A stretch of 64,000 nt of DNA from contig NZ_QBUD01000016.1 in assembly GCF_003058085.1 (NCBI RefSeq), positions 1 to 64,000 on the forward strand. The letters run 5' to 3'. Every line of letters begins with the position of its first letter. The stretch's first letter is position 1. Shown in pieces: positions 35,736 through 43,944 of the stretch. The stretch comes from Yoonia sediminilitoris (lineage in GTDB: Bacteria; Pseudomonadota; Alphaproteobacteria; Rhodobacterales; Rhodobacteraceae). Under the pieces are notes generated by a model. The model did no database searches. It had not been told where the DNA came from and saw only the letters and a list, made by a program, of their open reading frames with translations. Both the position numbers and the translations under genes were made by a program.

Positions 35736-36554
35736 ATGAGCTTTCCCGGCACATGGATGACGACGAGCGAAAGCATGGTCTACCGCGTGGTGCCCAAATG
35801 CGCCTGCTCGACCATTGGTCAGATCATGTATTATTCCGATCATGGCCAGTTCTTTGATGGCGATATTCATGATGCCAAGTCAGGCATCCACAAATGGGCG
35901 ATGGAAAAGAGCCAACCCCTGATCCGGCAGAATGTGACCGCCCATAAAAGCTTTGCCTTTACCTGCGTGCGCAATCCCTACACCCGCATCCTGTCATCGT
36001 TCTTCGACAAGATTTGCGGCATTCAGCGCAATGGCAAACGCTACCGGGGCAACCTTGTTCCCCTGCTGGTTCAGAAATACGGGATCAAGGTGGGCAGCCC
36101 GGAAGACGGCTTTGAATTTGACCAGATCAAAAGCTTTCGCCGGTTTCTGCTGTTCGCCCGCGACACCATCCGCTGGCGCCGTCCGATGGACCCGGACATC
36201 CATTGGTCGGCCATGTCCGGTCATATCTCGACCTATATCGTGAACGGCGGCCGGTACGATCGGATATTCTGGACCGAGGATTTCAACACAGGCATGCAAA
36301 CCGTACTGGACCAGGTCGAAACCGCCACCCCCGTCGATCTGGGCGCCATTCCCCGCTTTAACGAAAGCGAAGGGCATGGGCCGAAACGCGCACACCCGGT
36401 TGAGGATTATTTTGACGACCTGTCGATGCATCTGATCTATGAAATCTACAAAAAGGATTTCCAGATCTTCAAATATGATTTCGAAAACCCCGCCAACAAG
36501 ATGCCCACCGGTGAAATTGATCTTGATGAGGTGCACGCCAAGCTGGGGCAGTGA
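35736..36554 (+). CDS. Sulfotransferase family protein
   Basis: The 272-residue protein resembles carbohydrate sulfotransferases (sulfotransferase family 2). It has the PAPS 5'-phosphosulfate loop YRVVPKCACSTIGQIMY near residue 16 and the 3'-phosphate site FTCVRNPYTRILSSFFDKI near residue 75. The C-terminal half contains FWTEDFNTGMQTVLDQV, typical of the family. A GGAG lies about 10 bases before the ATG at 35736. It is divergent from the GT14 gene, with 139 bases between them, and is followed by an unknown gene in the same direction. The acceptor is probably a surface polysaccharide. Confidence 0.82.
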   Translation: MSFPGTWMTTSESMVYRVVPKCACSTIGQIMYYSDHGQFFDGDIHDAKSGIHKWAMEKSQPLIRQNVTAHKSFAFTCVRNPYTRILSSFFDKICGIQRNGKRYRGNLVPLLVQKYGIKVGSPEDGFEFDQIKSFRRFLLFARDTIRWRRPMDPDIHWSAMSGHISTYIVNGGRYDRIFWTEDFNTGMQTVLDQVETATPVDLGAIPRFNESEGHGPKRAHPVEDYFDDLSMHLIYEIYKKDFQIFKYDFENPANKMPTGEIDLDEVHAKLGQ

Positions 36555-36639
36555 GGCCGCAACTTTTGCCGTCGCTCTCCCTCGACGTTTGGGAAAACTG
36601 TATTAAATCTGGCCCATTAACCGGTAAGGGGCCAGCGAC

Positions 36640-37347
36640 GTGACGACAGTTTTGATACTTGGCAGCGGCCCGAATGTCGTGACCTGCATGGGCTGGCCCC
36701 GCGTGCCATTTGACAGGATTGTTGCGATCAACAATGCATGGTCGGTGCGCCCGGATTGGGATGATCTGATACATCCTGACGATTTCCCGGTCGAGCGTCA
36801 GCCTCTCGAACTGGCCCCGCATCAGCGCATCATCCGGTCTGCGGATTACGTGCCCTCGCAAAACGACTATGGCGGCTTTGTCTATGCGGGCGGAACCATG
36901 GCCTTTACTGCCGGCTACTGGGCGCTGGCCGCGCATAGACCACGTGTGATGGCCGTTCTGGGTTGCGACATGGTCTATCCGAAAACCGAAAAGACCCATT
37001 TCTACGGCACAGGCACAGCCGACCCGTTGCGTTCTGATGTGACATTGCGGAGCCTAGAGGCAAAATCAGCGCGCCTGATGGCACTCGCTTCGATGCAGGG
37101 CTGCGCCATGGTCAACCTCAGCACGCGGGAAAGCCGCCTTGTCTTTCCACGCGGCACGCCAGAGACCGCTGAACAAGCAAAGCCCGCGCCCGTGAACGAG
37201 AACATCATTCGGCAGGCGCTGGCAGAAGAGACGCGGCTTGGCTACTATGTCCCTTCCGGCAAATACTGGAAGGAAGAGGACCGGTTCGATCCCAATGCCA
37301 TAGATGCGCTTGATGCGCTCTGGCTCAAATCAGTCCATGACGTGTGA
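36640..37347 (+). CDS. Unknown protein with Rossmann-type nucleotide-binding start
   Basis: The 235-residue protein opens VLILGSGPNVVTCMGW, a Rossmann-like Gly-rich start, and continues with IVAINNAW, VYAGGTMAFTAGYWAL, VLGCDMVYPKTEKTHFYGTG and DPLRSDVTLRSLEAKSARLM. The pattern recalls DUF115/MptE-like and sialyltransferase-like glycan proteins, but I cannot assign a function. It starts with GTG, preceded by AAGGGG. It follows the sulfotransferase by 85 bases in the same direction, which suggests a place in the same glycan pathway. Its last 23 bases overlap the 3' end of the convergent kinase gene. Confidence 0.7.
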   Translation: MTTVLILGSGPNVVTCMGWPRVPFDRIVAINNAWSVRPDWDDLIHPDDFPVERQPLELAPHQRIIRSADYVPSQNDYGGFVYAGGTMAFTAGYWALAAHRPRVMAVLGCDMVYPKTEKTHFYGTGTADPLRSDVTLRSLEAKSARLMALASMQGCAMVNLSTRESRLVFPRGTPETAEQAKPAPVNENIIRQALAEETRLGYYVPSGKYWKEEDRFDPNAIDALDALWLKSVHDV

Positions 37348-38317
37348 AGAGTTCCGACAGGTCCGCTTCTGGCCGCGCCCCGATATGGCTGATCACCTCG
37401 GACGCGGCGACATTACCCATCTTGCCGCAAGTTTGCAGATCGTGGCCATTTGTCAGGCCCCAAAGGAATGCACCGGCAAACAAGTCGCCAGCGCCTGTCG
37501 CGTCGACGATATCTGTGGGCACGGCGGGGACATGCCAACGCTGACCATCTGACAGGATGTGGACCCCATTTTCACTATCGGTACAGGCGACGATGCCAAC
37601 CTCGGCACCGACTTGCGCAAGTGCCGTATCAAAATCGTCCGTCTGGTACATAGACAGTATTTCTGCACGGTTGCAGAACAGCAGATCAACGTGATCGCGG
37701 ATCATGTCGCGGAACGCGTCGCGGTGGCGTTCGATGCAGAACGGGTCGGACAGGGTGATTGACACGCTCCCCCCTGCCCCCTTGCAAGCGGAAATCGCCT
37801 TGGCAAAGGCCGCGTGGCTGTCGGGACCATCGAAACGGTAGCCCTCAAGATAGATCCATTCCGCTTCGGCCATCTGCGCTTCGTCAATATCATCGGGCGA
37901 CAAAAACTCGGTCACGCCCAGATAGGTATTCATTGATCGTTCGCCATCCGGCGTCACGAGAACAATGCACCGGCCTGTTTCGGCTTCTTCCGTCCTTGGG
38001 GCCATCGCCGTTTCATAGTCAGCCCCCTGCGCCCGCAAATCATGGGCAAAGATCGCGCCCAACTGGTCATCCTTGACCTTACCCACATAGGCAGAGCGGC
38101 CGCCCAGATGCGCAATACCCGCAATCGTGTTGGCCGCTGATCCGCCGCTGATTTCCTTGGCCGGACCGACGCTGGCATAAAGCGACACCGCACGGTCCAT
38201 ATCAATCAGCTGCATGATACCCTTGCCAATCCCGGCCTCGGCCAGAAACGCATCTTCTGCGCGCGCCAGAACATCGACCATCGCATTACCGATGCCCACG
38301 ACTTGGTACTTTTTCAT
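37325..38317 (-). CDS. PfkB family carbohydrate/nucleoside kinase (adenosine kinase-like)
   Basis: The 330-residue protein has the PfkB signatures: GNAMVDVLA near the start, ISGGSAANTIAGIAHLGG around residue 57, and IVDATGAGDLFAGAFLWGL with the catalytic Asp. The sequence fits the adenosine kinase-like branch found in alphaproteobacteria, although ribokinase or fructokinase activity cannot be excluded. Its start overlaps the nth stop by ATGA, so the two are coupled. Its 3' end overlaps the convergent gene by 23 bases. Confidence 0.9.
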   Translation of the reverse strand: MKKYQVVGIGNAMVDVLARAEDAFLAEAGIGKGIMQLIDMDRAVSLYASVGPAKEISGGSAANTIAGIAHLGGRSAYVGKVKDDQLGAIFAHDLRAQGADYETAMAPRTEEAETGRCIVLVTPDGERSMNTYLGVTEFLSPDDIDEAQMAEAEWIYLEGYRFDGPDSHAAFAKAISACKGAGGSVSITLSDPFCIERHRDAFRDMIRDHVDLLFCNRAEILSMYQTDDFDTALAQVGAEVGIVACTDSENGVHILSDGQRWHVPAVPTDIVDATGAGDLFAGAFLWGLTNGHDLQTCGKMGNVAASEVISHIGARPEADLSELFTRHGLI

Positions 38318-38958
38318 AGGTTCTTATCCTCAAACTGACATAGATCGCGGATCAGACAAACCGCGCATTTCGGTTTCCGTGCCACACATACGTAGCGCCC
38401 GTGCAGTATCAGCCAATGATGAGCATGAAGTTGATAGTCGGCAGGAATATGATCTTCGATCGCGCGTTCAACTGCATCGACATCTTTGCCGGGGCAAATG
38501 CCCGTACGATTGCCTACCCGGAAAATATGGGTATCCACCGCCTGTGCGGGTTGTTTCCACCACATGTTCAGCACGACATTGGCGGTCTTGCGCCCGACGC
38601 CGGGCAGCGATTGCAGGGCGGCGCGTGAATTGGGGACCTCGCCACCGTATTCATCGACCAGAATCTGGCTCATCTTGATGATATTCTTGGCCTTTTGGCG
38701 GAACAGGCCGATCGTCTTGATGTGTTCGGTCAGCCCTTCCAGACCCAGATCAAGCATTTTCTGGGGCGTGTCTGCGACCTTGAACAACGCACGCGTAGCT
38801 TTGTTCACGCCAGCATCGGTGGCTTGTGCCGACAGAGCCACCGCCACAAGAAGCGTATAGACATTCACGTGTTCAAGCTCGCCCTCGGGCTCAGGTTCTG
38901 CCGCCTGAAAGCGTGCGAAAATTTCGCGTATCGTATGATAATCAAGCTGCTTTGCCAT
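38314..38958 (-). CDS. nth: Endonuclease III
   Basis: The 214-residue DNA glycosylase/AP lyase removes oxidised pyrimidines. It has the helix-hairpin-helix with catalytic Lys (LPGVGRKTANVVLNMWW), the catalytic Asp in VDTHIFRVGNRTG, and a C-terminal 4Fe-4S site with spacing Cys-x6-Cys-x2-Cys-x5-Cys (CVARKPKCAVCLIRDLC). Length and order match E. coli Nth. It is upstream of and coupled to the PfkB kinase, and divergent from an alkyl-DNA repair gene. Confidence 0.96.
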   Translation of the reverse strand: MAKQLDYHTIREIFARFQAAEPEPEGELEHVNVYTLLVAVALSAQATDAGVNKATRALFKVADTPQKMLDLGLEGLTEHIKTIGLFRQKAKNIIKMSQILVDEYGGEVPNSRAALQSLPGVGRKTANVVLNMWWKQPAQAVDTHIFRVGNRTGICPGKDVDAVERAIEDHIPADYQLHAHHWLILHGRYVCVARKPKCAVCLIRDLCQFEDKNL

Positions 38959-39053
38959 GCGCCAACATATGCCCCCTCAGACAGACCGGGGCAAGCGCAG
39001 GTTCCGCAATATTCGGGTCGCCGATGTTTGAACTGGCGCGTAATGTAGCCAAC

Positions 39054-39902
39054 ATGGAACACAACGACACATATCACTATCAGGTCATGCGCCGCGCGAT
39101 CGAAACAATAGATGCCGCGGGCGACACGCAACTGACGCTGGCCGGCCTCGCCGCCGAAATGGAAATGAGCCCCGCGCATTTCCAACGACTGTTTTCGACA
39201 TGGGTCGGGGTCTCGCCAAAGCGGTATCAGCAATATCTCACGCTGGGTCATGCCAAGGCCCTGCTACGTGACCGGCACACCACACTCGACACCGCGCACG
39301 AGGTCGGTCTTTCCGGTAGTGGCCGCCTGCACGATCTGTTCGTGCGCTGGGAGGCGATGAGCCCCGGCGACTATGCCCGCGACGGCGCAGATCTGACCAT
39401 AAACTGGGGCTGGTTCGACAGCCATTTTGGCCCTGCACTAGTTATGGGGACTGACAGGGGTATTTGCGGTCTGGCCTTTGCCGCAGAGACGGGCAAGGCC
39501 AGCACGATGGCCGACATGACAGCACGATGGCCACGTGCGATTTTCGTCGAAAACCCTGACATTGTTGCGGGCTGGGCAAGCGCCGCACTTGGGATGCGTG
39601 GGGAAACCCAGCTGCACATGCTGGGCGCACCTTTTCAGCTGAAGGTGTGGGAAGCATTGCTGACCATTCCATCGGGGCATATCACCACCTATTCCGATAT
39701 CGCGCAGGCCATCGGCAGCCCCAAGGCAGTCCGCGCGGTCGGCACGGCGGTCGGACGGAACCCGGTCAGTTGGCTGATCCCCTGTCACCGTGCCTTGCGG
39801 AAATCCGGGGGCCTGGGCGGTTATCACTGGGGCCTCCCGGTCAAACGCGCGATGCTGGCATGGGAATCCGCACGTTGCGATGCGGGGGATGATCTGCGCT
39901 AA
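39054..39902 (+). CDS. AraC-type HTH / methylated-DNA-cysteine S-methyltransferase fusion
   Basis: The 282-residue protein joins an N-terminal AraC-type helix-turn-helix (LTLAGLAAEMEMSPAHFQRL then STWVGVSPKRYQQYLTLGHA) to a C-terminal O6-methylguanine-DNA methyltransferase domain. The acceptor is Cys244 in LIPCHRAL, after the DNA-binding TTYSDIAQAIGSPKAVRAVG. It lacks the N-terminal Ada domain with the phosphotriester-sensing Cys, so it resembles a truncated Ada. ATG at 39024 is an alternative start. It is divergent from nth, making a small DNA-repair pair. Confidence 0.9.
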   Translation: MEHNDTYHYQVMRRAIETIDAAGDTQLTLAGLAAEMEMSPAHFQRLFSTWVGVSPKRYQQYLTLGHAKALLRDRHTTLDTAHEVGLSGSGRLHDLFVRWEAMSPGDYARDGADLTINWGWFDSHFGPALVMGTDRGICGLAFAAETGKASTMADMTARWPRAIFVENPDIVAGWASAALGMRGETQLHMLGAPFQLKVWEALLTIPSGHITTYSDIAQAIGSPKAVRAVGTAVGRNPVSWLIPCHRALRKSGGLGGYHWGLPVKRAMLAWESARCDAGDDLR

Positions 39903-40021
39903 CTTTCGCGAAATTCTGCAAAACCCGGTTGCGTTATTGGATATCATGGGTGGAATGTGCATAAGCACGGCTAACCCAACCCCGCGCAGAAGCGCGTTTT
40001 GAAGAAATGGAACATAAGAAA

Positions 40022-40681
40022 ATGAAAATTTCTAAACTCCCCCTCGCCATTGTCGCATCTTCACTGGTCCTGGTCGCGGGCTGTGCCGGAAATGGCGGAC
40101 CAAACGATTTTGAACGCACACGACAGGGTGCGGCTATCGGGGCAGCCAGCGGCGCAATTCTTGGTGCTGTCATCAACCGCAACGACTCTGTGCGCGAGCG
40201 TAATCAAGGGGCCTTGATTGGTGCCGCTCTGGGTGCAGGCATCGGCGGCGCGATCGGGAACAATCTTGACCGTCAGGCCGAAGAGCTGCGTCAAAGCCTT
40301 GGCAACGGTGTTGGTGTCACCCGTCAGGGCGACCAGCTGATCGTGACCTTGTCGCAAGACATTCTCTTCGCGACCAACTCGACCGCAGTGTCGGGTGCAT
40401 CACAAAGCGATCTGGCCACCGTTGCGGGGTCACTGAACCGCTATCCCAACACAACGGTCAATGTGATCGGCCACACCGACAACGTTGGTTCCGCTGAATT
40501 CAACCAGGATTTGTCGCAGCGCCGCGCGCAGGCCGTTGCGTCCTTGCTGATCAGCAATGGAGTGTCGCCCGCACGTGTCCGGTCCATCGGAGCCGGTGAA
40601 AACCAGCCAATTGCATCGAACCAGACCGCGAGCGGTCGCCAGCAAAACCGCCGGGTTGAGATTATCATCACCGAGGGCTGA
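40022..40681 (+). CDS. OmpA family outer-membrane lipoprotein
   Basis: The 219-residue protein has a lipobox LVAGC with acylated Cys21, a glycine-zipper region (AAIGAASGAILGAVI and GALIGAALGAGIGGAIGNN), and an OmpA-like peptidoglycan-binding domain with VNVIGHTDNVGSAEFNQDLS and RRAQAVASLLIS. It resembles YiaD. The start at 40022 gives a proper lipoprotein signal; an ATG five codons upstream would only lengthen it. It anchors the outer membrane to peptidoglycan. A strong terminator follows. Confidence 0.93.
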   Translation: MKISKLPLAIVASSLVLVAGCAGNGGPNDFERTRQGAAIGAASGAILGAVINRNDSVRERNQGALIGAALGAGIGGAIGNNLDRQAEELRQSLGNGVGVTRQGDQLIVTLSQDILFATNSTAVSGASQSDLATVAGSLNRYPNTTVNVIGHTDNVGSAEFNQDLSQRRAQAVASLLISNGVSPARVRSIGAGENQPIASNQTASGRQQNRRVEIIITEG

Positions 40682-40700
40682 TCTGCCAACACAGACATCC

Positions 40701-40732
40701 AAAGGGGTTGCCCGAGTGGCAGCCCCTTTTTT
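40701..40732 (+). terminator. Rho-independent terminator of the OmpA lipoprotein gene
   Basis: A GC-rich stem (AAGGGG plus TTGCC with GGCAG plus CCCCTT, one unpaired or wobble position) closes on a CGAGT loop and runs straight into six T residues. It lies 20 bases past the stop. Confidence 0.88.
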
Positions 40733-40750
40733 GTTGTAGTGCGGGGCAAT

Positions 40751-40771
40751 GTGGTCATACTATCTTACCAA
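40751..40771. promoter_or_regulatory. Candidate operator of the FadR-type regulator
   Basis: GTGGT-N11-ACCAA has the same arms and spacing as the element before glcD, and its right half TCTTACCAAT is identical over ten bases. It overlaps a TACTAT -10-like hexamer (40758-40763), with TTGTAG (40734-40739) 18 bases upstream as a possible -35. It lies 19 bases before the regulator ATG, so it would be autoregulatory. Confidence 0.5.
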
Positions 40772-40790
40772 TTATAACAAAGGTGCCCAT

Positions 40791-41558
40791 ATGCCCTTCG
40801 AACCTGTCAATCAGGAAAAGCTGTCTCATGGCGTCATTCGGCAAATCGAAGCGCTGATCCTGCGCGGCATTCTGCGCCCTGGTGAAAGGCTGCCGTCTGA
40901 AAGGGAATTGAGCGAACGTATGGGTGTGTCCCGCCCGTCGCTGCGCGAGGCATTGGCCGACTTGCAGGACCGTGGCCTGCTGACGTCAAAGGCCGGTGCA
41001 GGGGTCTATGTGGCCGATGTGCTTGGCTCGGCCTTTTCGCCCGCTTTGGTCAAGCTGTTTGGCAGTCACGACGAAGCCGTGTTCGACTACATCAGCTTTC
41101 GCCGCGATATGGAGGGGCTGGCCGCCGAACGCGCTGCCAGTCAGGCCAGTGATACCGACCTCAAGGTGATTGCCGCCATTCTTGAGAAGATGGAAGCCGC
41201 CCACCAAAAACGCGACCCGGCGGACGAGGCCGCATTGGACGCCGATTTTCACCTGTCGATCATCGAAGCCAGCCACAATATTATCATGCTGCATATGATG
41301 CGATCGATGTATGATCTGCTGCGCGAAGGCGTGTTCTACAACCGCTCGCTCATGTTCCGCCAGCGCGACATCCGCGACATGCTGTTGGCACAACACAGGG
41401 CCATCAACAGCGCACTTCAGGCCCGCGACCCCGCGCAGGCGCGCGCCGCAGTCGAGGCGCATCTGAGTTTTGTCGAAACAGCATTGATGGATTCAAGGAA
41501 GGCCGACCAGAACGAACTGATCGCACAAAAGCGATTTGAACATGAGGCTAACCGCTAA
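40791..41558 (+). CDS. FadR/GntR-family transcriptional regulator (GlcC/LldR-like)
   Basis: The 255-residue regulator has an N-terminal winged helix (LSHGVIRQIEALILRGILRP then GERLPSERELSERMGVSRPS and LREALADLQDRGLL) and a C-terminal FCD ligand domain with the metal-binding pattern DADFHLSIIEASHN and AQHRAINSAL. This is the FadR subfamily that senses small organic acids. The ATG at 40791 is chosen over one at 40749 because the shorter form starts at the typical MPFEPVNQEKL. The shared operator suggests that it controls the glcDEF operon, but that link is inferred. Confidence 0.9.
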   Translation: MPFEPVNQEKLSHGVIRQIEALILRGILRPGERLPSERELSERMGVSRPSLREALADLQDRGLLTSKAGAGVYVADVLGSAFSPALVKLFGSHDEAVFDYISFRRDMEGLAAERAASQASDTDLKVIAAILEKMEAAHQKRDPADEAALDADFHLSIIEASHNIIMLHMMRSMYDLLREGVFYNRSLMFRQRDIRDMLLAQHRAINSALQARDPAQARAAVEAHLSFVETALMDSRKADQNELIAQKRFEHEANR

Positions 41559-41602
41559 GGCGCTTGCCAAAAAGCTGTAATTCAGGTTTTTCGCGAATCT
41601 CT

Positions 41603-42336
41603 CTAGGGTTGTTCTTGCAGGATACGGACCCACAGCCAAAGGCTGACCACCACCTGAATCATGATGCCGACAAAGGCGAATGGCAGGAGAAACCCCAGTT
41701 ATCCCCCCGCAAAAAGAACGAAATTCCATAGCCAATGCCACACGATCAGTGGCCACAGGTTCCCGATCCGCAGTGCCAAAGGCGCGAGGAAAAACCCCAC
41801 CAGAAACGTAAAGCCCAACCGCTGCATCATTTTGGGCCATGATTGCCCCCCAAGGCTGTTCACAACGTGCAGCATTGAAAGGCAGGAGCACTCAGCATCA
41901 TCGCCTTGAGCGGCGACAGCGCGGACAGGCCCGCACGCAGCAGAACACCCCGAAACATCAACTCTTCCGAAAAACCTATCAGGAAAGTCGTCAAAAGCAG
42001 AAGTTCCAGCACCCGTCAGTCCGCATCTGCCAACGTGCCATCGAAAATGCGTGGCAAAAGCACCCAAAGCATAGCCCCCAGCACGGTAAAGGCTGGCAGC
42101 ATCCAAACAAGCTGTCCCTAGTCAACCCGTCCAAAACCGCTACCACGCCATCCGAAATGCCACACCGCAACCGCGATTGTGAAAAGCGTCAGGACAAGTT
42201 CGACGCGCTAGAAATGGGTGATCATCTCGGACGTTCCGTAGAGGGTGCCATCAAACCGATAGGCATAGCCCATGCCCAACGCGATAATCACGATGTAAAG
42301 ACTAATGGCGTAAATCCCGACCCGTAGGCTAGGCAT
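41603..42336 (-). pseudogene. CPBP-family intramembrane metalloprotease, decayed
   Basis: Read through its lesions, the sequence gives a membrane protease of the CPBP (CAAX) family: N-terminal helix (VGIYAISLYIVIIALGMGYA), metal motif FSEELMFRGVLLRAGLSAL, LHVVNSLGG, and WHWLWNFVLF. In-frame stops occur at 42208-42210 (TAG), 42118-42120 (TAG) and 42016-42018 (TGA). A frameshift lies near 41870-41890, between LSAPAFQ and MLHVVNS, and another stop (TAA) at 41699-41701. A good Shine-Dalgarno sequence AAGGAAG still precedes the ATG. The gene is certainly non-functional as read, and lies between a regulator and the ATP synthase operon. Confidence 0.85.
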
Positions 42337-42401
42337 GCGATCTTCCTTTACAAGGCACCCCCGCGGGCCAACGTCGCTGTCGCACGGGGGGCTTTCAACG
42401 C

Positions 42402-42435
42402 AAAAGCCCGAACGCAGTGTTTGCGTCCGGGCTTT
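42402..42435 (-). terminator. Rho-independent terminator of the F0 operon
   Basis: On the minus strand, a 14-bp stem (AAAGCCCGGACGCA with TGCGTTCGGGCTTT, one G-U pair) with a 5-base loop ends in TTTT. It lies 37 bases past the atpF stop codon, at the end of the atp operon. Confidence 0.88.
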
Positions 42436-42471
42436 CAAATTTGGTCAGGTGGGTTTCAATCCAACCGGGAT

Positions 42472-43029
42472 TTAGTGCAGCTTTTCGGATACCGTCGTGA
42501 TCGCATCATCAATAAGAGTACCGGCAGACTTTGCGTCCATCTGCTTGGCCATGACATCCTTGGCGGCACTGACAGCGACAGAAATCGCCTGATCGCGGAC
42601 GTCCTTTACAGCGGCAGCCTGCGCGCTGGCAATCTGCTCCTCTGCGGCGGCAAGCCGACGGGTGATCGAGCTGGCGATCTCATCCTTGGCAGCAACGGCG
42701 GCGTTAGACGCTTCTTCCTTGGCCGACGCCACGATGCGCGCGGCCTGCTCCTGCACTTCTTTTTGCTTGCGCTCGTAAGAGGCAAGCAAAGACTGCGCTT
42801 CTTCGCGCAGGACTTTTGCTTCGTTCAGCTCTGCCTTGATGCCGTCTGCGCGCTTGTCCAACATCCCGCCCACAAGCGAGGGAACCTTGTAATAGACCAA
42901 AATGCCCACAAAGATCAGGAAGGCGATAATGACAACGAAATCAGTATTCTTCAGCGAAAAGAACACGTCGCCCGCTGCCAGTGCAGGTGATGCGCTGAGC
43001 GCGAACAGGGCTGTGATCAGAAATCTCAT
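42472..43029 (-). CDS. atpF: F0F1 ATP synthase subunit b
   Basis: The 185-residue protein is the second b-type stator subunit. It has a hydrophobic N-terminus resembling a signal sequence (LITALFALSASPALA), one membrane helix (FVVIIAFLIFVGILVYYKVP), then a long charged coiled coil (DKRADGIKAELNEAKVLREE, AQSLLASYERKQKEVQEQAA). The b dimer links the membrane sector to F1. It is the last gene of the operon and starts 3 bases after the b' stop. Confidence 0.95.
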   Translation of the reverse strand: MRFLITALFALSASPALAAGDVFFSLKNTDFVVIIAFLIFVGILVYYKVPSLVGGMLDKRADGIKAELNEAKVLREEAQSLLASYERKQKEVQEQAARIVASAKEEASNAAVAAKDEIASSITRRLAAAEEQIASAQAAAVKDVRDQAISVAVSAAKDVMAKQMDAKSAGTLIDDAITTVSEKLH

Positions 43030-43032
43030 GAC

Positions 43033-43581
43033 TTACCCTTTCATCCGCGCCGAAACGGCGGCGGTGATTGTTTTTGCGTCAGCCGAACCGCCCATTGCAG
43101 CGACCAATTCCTTGGTTGTTGCCTTGGCCACGTCGGTAACGCTTTTAACTGCGCCTGCGCGAATTTCAGCGATGGCCGCCTCTGACTCGGCGGTCTTGGC
43201 AGCAATCTGAGCGTCGGCCTTTTGCAGCTCGACATCCAGTTCTGCCTGTATCTCAGCTTTCGCCTCTGCAACGATCTTGTGTGCTTCAGCGCGTGCATCG
43301 ACAAGTGCCTTTTCATAGGCGGTCTCTGCCTCGGCGGCCTTGTTCTTCAGCTCTTCTGCTGCGGCGATATCGTTGGTGATGGTCCCCGAACGCTCTGCCA
43401 GAACTGCACCGATGCGTGGCAACGCAATGCGGGACATGACAAAATAGATCGCAACAAGTGCGACCAGCAGCCAGAAAATCTGGTTTGGGATCCAGTCTGC
43501 GCAAAGCTGCGGCATACCAAGGGCAGAGCCCCCTGCATCAACGCATGCACTTGCGACAGTATCGTTTGTTTCTGTTGCCAT
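43033..43581 (-). CDS. atpG: F0F1 ATP synthase subunit b'
   Basis: The 182-residue b' subunit pairs with b to form a heterodimeric stator, as in photosynthetic and other alphaproteobacteria. It has one membrane helix ([20 protein letters not shown]) after a 30-residue leader, then an Ala/Glu-rich coiled coil. No signal sequence is present, unlike the b subunit. It starts 77 bases after the atpE stop. The symbol varies between databases (atpF', atpG or atpX). Confidence 0.93.
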   Translation of the reverse strand: MATETNDTVASACVDAGGSALGMPQLCADWIPNQIFWLLVALVAIYFVMSRIALPRIGAVLAERSGTITNDIAAAEELKNKAAEAETAYEKALVDARAEAHKIVAEAKAEIQAELDVELQKADAQIAAKTAESEAAIAEIRAGAVKSVTDVAKATTKELVAAMGGSADAKTITAAVSARMKG

Positions 43582-43658
43582 GATGGCCCCCGAATACCTT
43601 GAAAGTTTACTGGCAGGTCAGCAAAGACCTGCCAGCCGTAAGGATATGGGTCGTGTTC

Positions 43659-43883
43659 TTAAACAGCGAACATCAGCAGAAGCGATACGAGGAATGCAAA
43701 GATCCCCAGCGCTTCGGCGAATGCCAGACCGATGAACAATGTAGCTGTCTGCGATGCAGCAGCGGATGGGTTGCGCAGCGCGCCTGCCAGATAGTTGCCA
43801 GCAACGGTACCAACACCGATAGCAGCGGCACCTGAACCGATTGCAGCCAGACCAGCGCCGATGTGTGCGAGTTCGCCTTCCAT
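43659..43883 (-). CDS. atpE: F0F1 ATP synthase subunit c
   Basis: The 74-residue hairpin proteolipid has two membrane helices joined by the polar loop ALRNPSAAA. The proton-carrying carboxylate is Glu57 in [10 protein letters not shown], which indicates a proton- rather than sodium-type ring; the sodium-binding Gln/Ser pattern is not seen. The first helix has the GxGxGxG-type small-residue run ([18 protein letters not shown]). It lies between atpB and atpG. Confidence 0.96.
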   Translation of the reverse strand: MEGELAHIGAGLAAIGSGAAAIGVGTVAGNYLAGALRNPSAAASQTATLFIGLAFAEALGIFAFLVSLLLMFAV

Positions 43884-43944
43884 GAGTATTCTCCTTACGA
43901 TTGGAAGTTAGAGGTGAGCGATGCGCGTTCTTGCGCACCGAACA

